Source: Lolium rigidum (taxonomy: Eukaryota; Streptophyta; Magnoliopsida; Poales; Poaceae). Taken from it: a DNA stretch of 64,000 nucleotides. The notes beneath the pieces are model-generated. The model made no database searches and was not told the DNA's origin. It saw nothing but the letters and a program-made list of their open reading frames with translations. Numbering within the stretch: the first letter of the stretch is position 1; every line of letters starts with the position of its first letter. This document shows positions 11,013 to 21,995 of this stretch, piece by piece. Made by a program: the position numbers and the translations under genes. The stretch is taken from the NCBI RefSeq assembly GCF_022539505.1, contig NC_061510.1:401432249-401496248 (forward strand), in the 5' to 3' direction.

Positions 11013-11511
11013 ATAAAATATGGTTTCCCTGTAGGAACGAAAATGGCAACCAGCTAGCTTTACGATGAGACAAGTGACTTACTTTTTTACACTAGTATAT
11101 ATAGTATATAGCAAGGGCAAAAAAAAGTTGACATGAATTTTCCTTTGCACCGATAGTAAACTATCTAGGGCGGAGAATCTTGAGCGCGTATAAGGAATTC
11201 TCCTAGAATAATGGACCGAAATACGGAATCGAAGCAGTCACGTACGCGTGGGCATGCAGGAGAAATCCGAAGCCTCAGTCGATTAGCACAAGATGAAACT
11301 AGCCTTTCCTTCAACCCGATCGAGCTTCTGCCAACCATCCTTGCTCCATCGAGCCATCACCAATCAAAATAGAAACAAATCACTCCAGAATATGATCACT
11401 CGCTGCCGGTGCATGCATGGCGAAAAGTTTTTCTTGGTTCATGATTGATTTCCAAATACCACCCTGCTTTGCTCCAGGAAAAACAAAAAAGTACAGTAAA
11501 AAACTCTCCTT

Positions 11512-11640
11512 TAGAGGAGCATATCATCATTTTTTGTTCTTCTTCGAGGATAACGAGGTAGCAGCTAGAGCTTGATGTACCGCTTTGAAGGAAGCTGGCT
11601 GAAAGACCTTGGGTGCAACGATATGTCGAGGAGCAGTAAG
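11512..11640 (+). repeat. Exon-like module, copy 4 (partial)
   Basis: GAGGATAACGAGGTAGCAG, CCGCTTTGAAGGAAG and GGCTGAAAGACCTTGGGT align with copy 3 over about 105 bp. It lies about 2.6 kb downstream in the same orientation. Confidence 0.5.
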
Positions 11641-11649
11641 CCTCTTGTA

Positions 11650-13020
11650 TAACACCTTGATTAGCTATGTGATTTATAAGTTGCAATGCATGTGCGGTTG
11701 TAATGAGTAATGACTGTCCCAGAACTTTTCAATTTTCTTGCTGTGTGGCTTTCGAACTATTGTCTTGATCATGTTTTTATTTTGATGAAACCCATCTTGT
11801 TACTTAAGAATGGAGTTGAATTCTACTACATGTAGTTAGGCCAAGCTGGCTGAGTCTGGGTGGGAATGAGTTCTGACTTGACGGGTTTGTACTAGCTAGG
11901 CTACTAGTCCCATCCTGAGAAATGGAAGTCGTGAAGAACCTAACCTCCCCAGCAACTTCGGAACGCTACCAGAAGCTCCTCTATTGGAGCTCGTATGCAA
12001 AATTTACGACTCAGAGAAAAAGACATTGGGAAACCTCAGGATCCATCATCCTATCACACGTTTACGATGAAGAGATGACACAAAGAAAGGTAACATCTAA
12101 CAAAGAAAGGTAACACGTTTGAGTATTATGCAAAGGATGGTCACATGAGACATAACTTGCTGCGCAAGAAAAGCTTAAGTTATAGTCATCTCGAAGCATA
12201 AAATAACAAAGCACGGCAAGAAGAAAACACATGTAATGATACACACTTGTTATCTCCTGGTCATGAAGACAAGCTCAACACATAAATGAAAACAGGGGTT
12301 GGGGTCACTAGAGCTGAAACGATGATTTTCTATGGCTTTTCAAGTTATGTACTATTCCAAAACCCAAATGATCATTTTCCATGGTTTCTAAATTTTATTT
12401 AACCTATTAGTCTTTTTTTTCTAACAGATTTAGTCGATTAGTCATGCTAGAATTCACTTTAGCTAGCTAACTCTTCTTGCTCGTGCCGTTTACAGGAGAA
12501 AACGTTTAGCTAGCCAAGATCATACCTAAGCCAACTAGTTGTAGTTGAGACTTTTAGCTAACTATATTGCAATCTGAGTCGGTCAGCGTAGAACTTGGCA
12601 GTGCATGGTGCCGAGCCTGGGTGCGTTGGAGAGGACACCTAGATCCTTGAGTTCAAGTCACTTGGAGATGAATATTTTAGTGAGTAGATCGAGTGACGTC
12701 AATGTTTACCGTGTGTGGCCTGTCGGGGTGTTTGCCTACCAGTCGTTTCTCTTGCCTAGCACCGCTGGCCGGAAGGGAACAATACTAGCGGAGTTAGCAG
12801 AGTTCCGTTCGGGAATAATTGCCGCAGTCTGATTCGTATGGATCTAGAAAATTGTTAGATACATACAAATCAGACAAACATACGATACTTATTTGCGAAC
12901 GGAGAAAGTATTTGCGAAGAGATCAGGAATATGCATGCATGTTTACGCGCCTGCTGCATGTTGTATAAAGTGTACTATTACATGTCCAGTAGTTGACCGA
13001 ATTAAATAAATTATCTCACA
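11650..13020. other. Intergenic; no gene recognised
   Basis: AT-rich, with short chance open frames. Around 12855-12915 there is a lone Stowaway-like right end (GAACGGAGAAAGTA) with the ATACATACAAATCAGAC interior typical of these MITEs. Confidence 0.45.
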
Positions 13021-13030
13021 CAAGACATCG

Positions 13031-13540
13031 TTCTGCATGCATTGTTGCATTTGGCTGTGTCACACACCTCAGAAGATGGGCCAGTAGCGTGGAAACAAGC
13101 ATTGAGAGGTCTCTTTCCAGTTCAGTTTTTGTCGTAGGTGGAAGCCCAACAACATTCTGTAAAAGGCCCAAACAACAATACGGTAGCAAGATGGGAGGAT
13201 ACTCCAATATTTAGTCCCACCTTGCTAAGCCAAGAGAATGGAGACTAACTTATAAGGGAACTTTTTGTTGTCACCTAGATAGTAGTAAAAGCACATGGAG
13301 CACACATAAATAGCGCGTGCGCTCGCGTGAATATTCGCGACTTAAGACTTTGGACGCTTGGCGACGGCGGCGACACTACCCAAACATATCTACTTTTTTT
13401 GTGCATGAAATTTTCATTAGCTCCATTTAATCTAGTTTTTCCAAGATGTGCCACCGTAGCTAGTCAACATTTCGAGCACTAGTGTTAAGACGGTACGTTC
13501 TGCTTGCATTGTTGCATTTGGTTGTGTCACACAACCCAGC
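13031..13540. repeat. 40-bp direct repeat pair around 460 bp
   Basis: GCATTGTTGCATTTGGYTGT followed by GTCACACA occurs at about 13038-13066 and 13506-13534. The left copy is followed by a frame of 73 codons with no recognised domain. The repeat may mark an old insertion or a local duplication. Confidence 0.4.
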
Positions 13541-14219
13541 AAATCCAAAAATAAAACTTCTACTCCTTGAGTATGTAAAGGTAATGCTGCTTCCACTGTA
13601 CTAATTATCGAAAATGCGCTGGTGCTTATGAATTGGGGCGCGATCGAAATCCCAACCGTTCACACGCATAGGGATGCTCATCTGTGTGGTCCGCCAGCTC
13701 GCCCACTCATTGCAAAAGATTCTCTTCTTGAAATACACTACTAATTCTAAAATGAGTATAACTTTCACTTAGTAAATGTAAATGAGATTTTGTTTGCATA
13801 TTTGACTTCCTCCCGACGAACTCTTCAAAATGAGTCTAATATTTAAACTTTTTAAATGGATTTCGTGAACTGTATCTATAGAGTCCTCTATTGTTTGCCC
13901 ATGTAGTTGAGATTGCCCCGACCTACCACCGTACCGTCTACCAAATCAGTCCACGCTCGCCTCTTCACAACCGAAAAAGGAGTACTGGAGAGCCCTTGGC
14001 TGCATGATCTCCTATCTGCTCGAAGGTGCAAAATTTGTAAGTAGAGAGTTAAATGAACAACTGTAATATTATCAATTTTTCAGGAGTTAGTACCGAAAGG
14101 AGATGGTCTAATGATTTGGCAAACGCCTAAAAGATGGCAAACCACCCACGACATACCGGTATATAAAACAATGTTCTGGAAACTTATTGATGAAATGTGC
14201 CAATGAGAGTTTGTGGGGC

Positions 14220-14530
14220 ACTGCTGGAATTTTGGGCATTTGGCCTTTGGCCCATGGCCCATTATTAAATTCTGAAACTCACATGGCCCATTCCAAAAAT
14301 CAGTGGCATCACTAGTGGGAGCTGAAGTTTAGTCCCACATTGCTAGTTGGAAGAGAGTTGGAGTGGTATATAAGGTGGGTTGTTCTAGAGGAAGGATTGA
14401 TGGATTGACTGCATTATGTGTGACTGTTACAATCCCACTTAATATGGACACTACTAGAGGAAGGATTGATGGATTTGGAGTAGCTCTAGGTACAAGGATC
14501 CAGCAGGAAAGCATAGGGTACAATGAAGGC
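14220..14530 (+). repeat. LTR-promoter-like repeat fragment
   Basis: TTAGTCCCACATTGCTAGTTG followed by GTATATAAGG (14368-14377) has the form of a short LTR or TRIM-like promoter. A relative (TTTAGTCCCACCTTGC) lies at 13212. CTAGAGGAAGGATTGATGG is duplicated at about 14386 and 14454. No LTR ends were located. Confidence 0.35.
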
Positions 14531-14891
14531 GGAGTTCATGGAGGAAGAAGAAGCCATGTCTGCCGTGAGGGTCCTCCGTTCCAGGTTCCAGTTCGCTTTG
14601 TCTCCAGGCCTTGGGCCGGTAGCCCCTTCTAGCAGCAGGCCATGCAATCCGGTGAAGCAGCCCACACGGTCCTTAACATCAGGCTTGACCTAAGCCACCA
14701 TGACCGGTCACTTGAGACGTGTGGCCACCACCCCACTGAGCATAAAATTGCTTTCTAAGAGCAATCTCATACGAAGAAGCAATCTTACACATGGTCCCAG
14801 TGGCCAAGAACGGAGGGATGCATGAGTGCATCACCGACCTGTACATATGAACGAAGGGCTCGAAAAAAACGGTTACCACCGAGAAATTCTA

Positions 14892-16153
14892 CCGCATGTG
14901 TCATGCCCCCAGCCTACTACGTCCTCGCGCGCCTCCACTTCCGCCACTACCACCCACGAAGGCCGATCGTCTCCCTGATGCTTCTAGCCACGCTCGCCGC
15001 CTCGGACTTCATCGACAAGCACCTCACGCCCGTTGCATCACGCTGTACATCTTCCGATATTATGACTCATTGATGTTGTGTTGTGGTATCGTTGTTTTCT
15101 GCCTTGTCTCCTTGTCACCCCGAAAGGCGAATATTTCCGGTTCCGAGTTGTACATGTATGTCCCTATCATTGACACCCGCACCTTCATCTCTGAACTGCT
15201 GGACATCTCCATGGACGACAAGTCTTCAATTAGAAGCTGCGTAATGCTCACCTCCCGAACGACATCAATTGCTCCTCCTTCTCGTTGCTCCTCGCTGAAA
15301 TGAACATCCACCATACAGATAGGCTTGACAAGGGATGCACTATGAGACACCAGACCTCAATGCCGTCGGATACCCGCGGCATAAGATGGGGATAGATCAA
15401 TAAATATGTAAGCCACTCTAGGCCATTGCAAGAGCAGAAGGGTTTCAACGTCCTCCCTGGCGATGTAATCCACTGGCTCCTCCATGACCGGATCGAGATC
15501 CTCACATACAATGTCCATACATGAAAGGTAGGCATCGTGAAGTATCGAGACATGCCCTGCAAGCTCCGCCTGGCCATATTCTCAGATGGGAGGCTACGGA
15601 TTCTCGCCATTCATGGGTTCATCATATGTGCGCGCTAACACCTCTCGATTGGTTAGTGGCTGCGGGGCGCTACGATCGACATGGGGAGAAGCTACGGTTA
15701 ATAAATCTCAACATTCCTTTAGTCCTTGTCGTGTGTGTGCGTGCGTGTGAGCGTGTGTGTGTGTCTGTGTCATTTTTTTTGGTGAGAATTGGGCTTCTTG
15801 GCCACCTACCTCTAATGAAGATTAATAGGTTTGACGTCCTCAAACGTTGAATCCTGCCTCGCCATGCTGCTCTAGATAGATCAATGGTTCAATTTTTTAT
15901 AAAATTATTATTCACAAAGTGGATTTTCGTAAGTATTGCACGCCGTTTTTCCTCATTAGCCTTCAAAGTTCAATTCTTTGTAATTGGTTTTCAAAGGATA
16001 TTACATCACATTTTCTAGTTTTTCTCATCAAAGTATTCTCAAAATAGATTGATATCATCACAATTTGTTGTACAATTCAAATAGTGTATTACTGTCTTCG
16101 AAGTAAATCCCATTAGGTCCAAAAGTAGATGGAAATAGGTCCCAACACCCAAT
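14892..16153 (+). pseudogene. F-box-family-like pseudogene, copy 1 (left arm of 1.2-kb direct repeat)
   Basis: Plus-strand frames carry fragments such as ISGSELYMY, then GFNVLPGDVIHWLLHDRIEI and LRLAIFSDGRLRIL. From memory this is the C-terminal associated region (VIHWLL...EI-TYDV...SPDGRL) of the large Triticeae F-box protein families. Stops and shifts break every frame. A (GT)n tract lies at about 15734-15770. The segment matches 20131-21347 almost base for base, at roughly 5 percent difference by eye. It ends at CCCAACACCCAAT, where truncated CACTA transposase sequence begins. It has 52 bases near 15547 that copy 2 lacks, so copy 1 is closer to the ancestral state there. Confidence 0.55.
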
Positions 16154-18798
16154 TTCGCGGCTACCCTCGCGGTGACCCCATCCAGCGAGCTTCCCGAGGT
16201 GCCTGTTTACGGGCAGACCGACGGGATTCTCGATTTCTAGATAACTCGCGCAAAAGGAGATGCACTCTTCGGTCAGAAAGCCCTTGGCTATGCTTCCGTC
16301 TGGACGTGCCCTAATGCGAACGTACCCTTTGATGACACCATTCATCCTTTCGAACGGCATCATGCTTGTGCAGGAACGTCGGCCCCGCTTGGATGATATC
16401 CTCCACGATATGTACCGAGCAGATGCACCATAACGTCGAAGAATGCGGGCGGGAAGTACATCTCAAGCTCGCACAGTATCACCACGATCTCTTCCTCGTA
16501 GCCTTCTAAGTTGCCTCACGCCAACGGACTTCCGAGAGATGACGTCGAAAAAGTTGCATAGGCCAAAAGCGTTTCACGGACGTGCGCGTCCATGATCCCA
16601 CGGATTGCAACCGGAAGTATCTGCGTCATCAGCACGTGACAGTCGTGAGACTTCATCCCGCTGAACCTCTCGCTTCGCTTTGTCTAGGTACCTGCTTATA
16701 TTCCCCGCGTAACCGTAAGGAAGTTTTACTCCTAGGAGACAGTCGAAAACTCGCTCGATCTCCTTCTGACTTAGAGTGAAGCACGCGGGGGGGGGCAGTA
16801 ATATTCGATCTTTTTGGCCTTTTTGCCCTTGCGACGACTTTGCGTGTCCTCCGCCTCATCATCGTCATCGTCATCATCATCATCATCATCATCATTAGGG
16901 CGTCCCGCGTGAAGCTCCTTCCTGATCCCAAATGATGCAAGTCGTACCTTGCTTTCGGCCGATCTTTGGTCTTCTCTGGCATGTTGAGGAGGGTACCAAG
17001 CAGACTCTCGCACACGTTCTTCGTGATGTGCATGACATCAAGGCTGTCAGGCACACGGAGGATCTTCCAGTATGGCAAGTCCCAGAAAACAGACCTCGTC
17101 TTCCATACCTTAAGCAGCGGCTCCGGCGCCTTTCGCTTCTTTCCCGGCGGTGGGCACTCTTTCCAATTTTTTAATAGCTCGTCTATTTGCTCGCCGCTTC
17201 TCGTACGTGGCCGTCTTCGTGGTTCGTCTTGACCATCGAACAGATCCTTGAGTTTCCTCCATGGGGCGTCCTCGCGAAGCCACCTTCGATGTCCCATGAA
17301 CACCGTTTTCGAGGACCCAGGATCTCTATCTAGCTGGCGGTACGTTGTGTCGTCCATGCACCTGACGCATGCATTGAATCCGTGGACCACCTGCCCCGCG
17401 ACATATCCGTAACCGAGAAAGTCGTGCACCGTCGTGAGCAACGCGGCTCTCATAGGGAAATATTCTTCCGCGGCGGCGTCCCACGTGTTGGCAGGCGCGT
17501 CCCATAGCGTGGCTAGCTCCTCTTTCAGAAGCCCCATATACAGATTGATGTCGTTCCTTGGTTGTTTCGGCCCTTCAATTAGCATACTCATTTGAATGTA
17601 CTTCCTCTTCATGCACAACTAGGGGGGAGGTTGTACATCCACACAAACGCGGGCCAAGTGCTATGCGTGCTGCTCTGGCTGCCAAACGGATTGACTCCAT
17701 CGGTGCTCGCGCCCAGCCTTATGTTCCTAGGATCGTCCCCAAATTCCGGTTACTCGAGGTTCAACGCATTCCACCGGCTAGCATCCGAAGGGTGTCTCAA
17801 CATCCCGTCCTTTTTCTTTTCTTCGGATCATCTGCGTCATCTTCTCCCTTCCTCATCTCCGCGTGCCGGCGCATTAGCTTTGCTTGCTTAGGATCCGCGA
17901 AATACCGCTGCAGACGAGGAGTGATCGGAAAGTACCACACCACCTTCCGAGGAGCTTTCTTCCCCTTCTTGTACCGACTGACGCCGCACTCCGGACATAT
18001 GGTACACTCCGCGTGCTCGTTCCGATAAATGATGCAATCTTTCAAGCACACATGGTATTTCACATGCGGTAAATCCAGAGGACACACGATTTTCTTGGCC
18101 TCCTCGATACTAGTCGGACACGTGTTACCTTTGGGAAGACGTTCCTGCCAGAATGACATGTTATCGTTGAAGGATGTGTCGGTCATTTTGTGCTTTACCT
18201 TCATCTCCGCAGCCATGAGCGTTACTTTCAGAGCGGGTATCCTCCAGCTTCGCATCCTTCATACAATGGAGTAACCGCGTCTACCTCCAGGCTTGATCCA
18301 TCTTGGCTTTCTCTCGGGCGGCAGCTCTTACGTTACTCGTCCGCTGAGAAGCAGCTCTTGAAGATAAGGGTCCTGCACCCGGTCCATCGACGATGGTCCA
18401 TCGTCTCCATCTTCATGATCGTCATGATGACCTCCATCTTGATCTTCCTCATCATCGTGTGCAGGATCTCCTACATTGTGATCATGATCATCTCCGGGAT
18501 CTTCTACATCCCGATCATGTCCGAGATCTTCTACATCCCGATCACCTCCTTCCTTATTTCTTGTTGAAATCCCATGGACAAATTCATAATCATCTTCGTC
18601 GCCTTCCCACCGATAGCCATCCATGAAACCACGCATGAGAAGGTGGTCCCGCACCATATCGGCTTTAGGGTCCATAAGGCTCGTCAGCTTGCATCTTCGA
18701 CACGGACATCTTATCTCCTTTTGGTTATTTCTAATCATCTCGCCTGTCGCGGGTTTCAAAAACCTAGCCACAACGCCTTCGCTCATCATGCGGACCAT
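16154..18798 (-). pseudogene. TNP2-type CACTA transposase, frameshifted
   Basis: The minus-strand order matches a TNP2 protein. From the ATG near 18798 there is a transposase-associated domain (IRCPCRRCKL, DHLLMRGFMDGYRW), then an Asp/His-rich linker. At 18255-17797 comes the zinc-ribbon-like core (CTICPECGVSRYK, KVVWYFPITPRLQRYF). At 17618-16653 comes the DDE region (VHDFLGYGYVAGQVVHGF, then ARYDLHHLG). Past a frameshift come MKSHDCHVLMTQILPV and PFERMNGVIKGYVR (16363-16154). Spliced intron-like junctions precede the first domain (TGCAG before GGATTTG near 18970). Multiple shifts and the truncated C-terminus make it non-functional. Confidence 0.85.
16857..16899. repeat. (CAT)n microsatellite in the transposase
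   Basis: Fourteen or so CAT/CGT triplets encode an Asp or Met run in the transposase frames. They fall within the decayed coding region. Confidence 0.85.
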
Positions 18799-19457
18799 GG
18801 TCGCCTGCGGGTATAGAGAAAATGGATATCTTAGCATACCAAAATAAAATTTTGGCATGACCTTCCCTAAAAATAGGACATATGTATATGCGTAGTATGC
18901 CCACCATTCGCCGAAACGGAAATGAATCAACGTTTCGGCAAAATATTGGCAACTCCATCGCATTTCAAATCCCTGCAAACAAAAACATGCAACACATGTG
19001 TGGAGGCTTCGCATGCATATACAACACATGTGGAGGCTTCGCATACAACATATACACATGCACGTGAAGCTTTTCGCGCATGCGCACAACACATGATCGA
19101 GCTTCACATAACATATGTGCACACACATGTGTACGTGTGTGCAAGACGATCGGAACCGGTCACACACAAAGCATAAAACCAACAAAGTTACCGATACGGC
19201 GAGACTTAGAGTGTTGGATGAGGTAAAAAGTTGAGATTGAGTAGGGTATTGAGCTAAGAAAGCTTCACCATTACTTACCTATGAAGAAAATTAAGTTTAC
19301 CAACTTAATTTTGGTGAATGAAGAGGTGAAAATGAGGTGGGAAGGAGGGGCAACACGACCAGATCCAGATTTGGTGGGAGGTGGTGGTGGAAGAGTGTTT
19401 GGGGAAAGTGGGTGGCACATGTGAGTGGAGTGGTGAAAAGCAGGAAATGGTCCCGGC

Positions 19458-19957
19458 TTAGCAGTGGCGCACCACCTAGCCGTGCGCCACTGCTAGTGTG
19501 ACATAGCAATGGCGCACTGCTAGGTGGTGCGCCACTGCTAAGCCTCTCACCGCTAAAGGGGGCTCTGGCCACCTCCTAGCAGTGGCGCACCTCATGCTAT
19601 GCGCCATAGGTAAGCTATGTAGCAGTGGCGCACCACTGAAGTGCGCCATTGCTAAGCCTATCATCTCTAAAGGGGCTCTGGACACCTCCCAGCAGTGACG
19701 CACCTCACCAACGTGCGCCATAGGTAAGCAATTTAGCAGTGGCGCACCCCAGAGACGTGCGCCACTACTAGGTTGGGGGAGGACCTGGCCTCCTGTCAGC
19801 ACTTAGTTATGGCGCACCACAAACAAGGTGCGCCACTACTACTTTTGTAACAGTGGCCCACCGTTTTGTGGTGCGCCACTGCTAAGTAGTAGTGGCGCAC
19901 GGCAGTCATGGTGCGCCACTGCTGGCAGTCTTACGGCTAGGCCTTTTCCTAGTAGTG
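19458..19957. repeat. CACTA subterminal repeats and terminal inverted repeat
   Basis: AGTGGCGCAC and its complement GTGCGCCACT recur about 17 times in both orientations between 19461 and 19922. They are often paired as AGCAGTGGCGCACC...GGTGCGCCACTGCT. In CACTA elements such subterminal arrays bind the TNPA-like protein that brings the ends together. The terminal CCTAGTAGTG closes the array. Confidence 0.85.
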
Positions 19958-20009
19958 TTTACTAGAGGGAAGCTCTCCTAGCAGGTCATCTGCAACCTAA
20001 TCCACATGC

Positions 20010-20900
20010 TGCGGCGCGCCGACCCTACAAGTGGATCTTGTGTTGGAGATCGTCGTGTGCTTTGAGGCAATGACCCTTGTTCGCTATGCCCTCGCTGCAT
20101 CCTCACAATAACTTCATCCACCAGCAAGCCGCATGTGTCATGCCCCCAACCTACTGCGTCCTCGCGCGCCTCCACATCCGCCACTACCACCCACGCATGC
20201 CGCTCGTCTCCCTGATGCTTCTAGCCACACTCGCCGCCTCGGACTTCATCGACAAGCACCTCACGCCCGTTGCGTCACGCTGTACATCTTCCGATATTAT
20301 GACTCATTGATGTTGTGTTGTGGTATCGTCGTTTTCTGCCTTGTCTCCTTGTCACCCCAAAAGGCAAAGATTTCCGGTTCCGAGTTGTACATGTATGGCC
20401 CTATCATTGACACCCGCACCTTCATCTCTGAACTGCTGGACATCTCCATGGACGACAAGTCTTCAATTAGAAGCTGCGTAATGCTCACCGCCCGGGCGAC
20501 ATCAATTGCTCCTCCTTCTCGTTGCTCCTCGCTGAAATGAACATCCACCACACAGATAGGCTTGACAAGGGATGCACTATGAGACTCCAGACCTCAATGC
20601 CGTCAGATACCCGCGGCATAAGATGGGGATAGATCAATAAATATGTAAGTCACTCTAGGCCATTCGAAGAGCAGAAGGGGTTCTACATCCTCCCTGGCGA
20701 TGTAATCCACTGGCTCCTCCATGACCGGATCGAGATCCTCACATACAATATCCACACAGGAAAGCTAGTCATCGTGAAGTACGGATTCTCGCCATTCATG
20801 GGTTCATCACATGTGCGCGCTAACACCTCTCGACTGGTTAGTGGCTGCGGGGCGCTACGATCGACATCGGGAGAAGCTACGCTCAATAAATCTCAACATT
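20010..20900 (+). pseudogene. F-box-family-like pseudogene, copy 2 (right arm)
   Basis: It begins earlier than copy 1. Near 20033 a frame reads DLVLEIVVCFEAMTLVRYAL, which looks like an F-box start (DLV-LEI-VxxxxxxTLVRxA). It continues with the region shared with copy 1: ISGSELYMYGPIIDTRTF, then a frame with the VIHWLLHDRIEI segment. Stops occur throughout. Relative to copy 1 it has a 52-bp internal deletion at about 20781, between GAAGTA and CGGATTC. It sits directly outside the CACTA right end. It cannot encode a working SCF adaptor. Confidence 0.5.
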
Positions 20901-21347
20901 CTTTAGTCCTTGTCGTGTGTGTGCATGTGTGTGTGCGTGCACGTGCGCGTGCCTGTGAGCGTGTGTGTGTCTGTGTCATTTTTTCGTGAGAATTAGGCTT
21001 CTTGGCCACCTACCTCTAATGAAGATTAACAGGTTTGACGTCCTCAAACGTTGAATCCTGCCTCGCCATGCTGCTGCAGATAGATCAATGGTTCAATTTT
21101 TGATAAAATTATTATTCACAAAGTGGATTTTCGTAAGTATTGCACGCCGTTTTTCCTCATTAGCCTTCAAAGTTCAATTCTTTCTAATTGGTTTTCAAAG
21201 GATATTACATCACATTTACTAGTTTATCTCATCAAAGTATTCTCAAAAAAGATTGATATCATCACAATTTGTTGTACAATTCAAATAGTGTATCGAAGTA
21301 AATCCCATTAGGTCCAAAAGTAGATGGAAATAGGTCCCAACACCCAA
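20131..21347 (+). repeat. Right arm of the 1.2-kb direct repeat
   Basis: Homology with 14892-16153 starts at CCGCATGTGTCATGCCCCCA and ends at CCCAACACCCAAT. The flanks outside these points are unrelated. It includes a (GT)n tract at 20914-20980 and the AT-rich tail. Confidence 0.85.
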
Positions 21348-21495
21348 TCCGCAAGCATGAAATACAAATGCATGCAACATACCGATATATTTTCAATATA
21401 AATTCAACCCATCGCAATAAACATCTAGAATAAGTAATTTTAGGAGACTAATGTGTCCCATTATTGGTAGAATTTCAGTAAGCCTCCGATTATTA

Positions 21496-21824
21496 GAGCA
21501 TCTCCAGCCATGCCCCTGGGAAGGCCCCCAAGACCCCTTTTTTTTATCTGGATGGACGAAAACGGCACAATCACGTCCCCAGCTTCTCGTTTTCGTCCGG
21601 ATTTACGGACTCCCCAGACCATCCTCGGTTCCCTGGGATGCTGCCGGGGACTCTGGATGGAGCAAATTCCACGCTCTGCCCGCGTGTCAGTGAAAAGTAG
21701 CAAAAAACTAGCCCAACGACAGCTGGAAAATCGTTGTTCCCCATGTAAAAAATAGGTCCAATTCGGACCAATTTTCATCCCGGATTGTGCCCCGGGGGCC
21801 TCCAACGGCTAGCTGGAGATGCTC
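21496..21824. mobile_element. Tourist-like MITE with GAGCATCTCC ends
   Basis: GAGCATCTCCAGCC at the left and GCTGGAGATGCTC at the right form terminal inverted repeats, bordered on both sides by TTA. A TWA target duplication indicates the PIF/Harbinger (Tourist) class. The GC-rich body is homologous, in reverse orientation, to the element at 33452. Confidence 0.8.
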
Positions 21825-21995
21825 TTACTATTCGAAAGAGTTGTTCATTCAATATTTTAGTGTTAAATATAGTAGAATAAAATGATACTTATATGTAAAA
21901 GTAATGCTGCTTCCACTGAGTACTAATTATTATAACTTGGTGGCAATCGCACGAACATTGTGCTGGTAAAATCAAAATCACGAGTTTGAGATGGC

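Larger units (their letters stand above)
16154..19957 (-). mobile_element. CACTA (En/Spm) DNA transposon, one end missing
   Basis: The right end at 19948-19957 is CCTAGTAGTG, so on the minus strand the element begins CACTACTAGG, a standard CACTA terminal repeat. About 500 bp of subterminal repeats follow, then a TNP2-type transposase reading leftward. The left part, with the transposase C-terminus and the second terminal repeat, is absent. Transposase sequence stops abruptly at 16154 against the F-box-like repeat. The three bases outside the right end are TTT, but no target duplication can be tested. The element cannot move by itself. Confidence 0.85.

Noticed and set aside
18393..18626. Plus-strand His/Asp-rich frame
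   Set aside because: It is the complement of the Asp/His-rich linker of the CACTA transposase.
14892..21347. The 1.2-kb direct repeats as LTRs of one element
   Set aside because: They lack TG..CA ends and a primer site, contain F-box-like coding remnants, and the DNA between them is a CACTA transposon.
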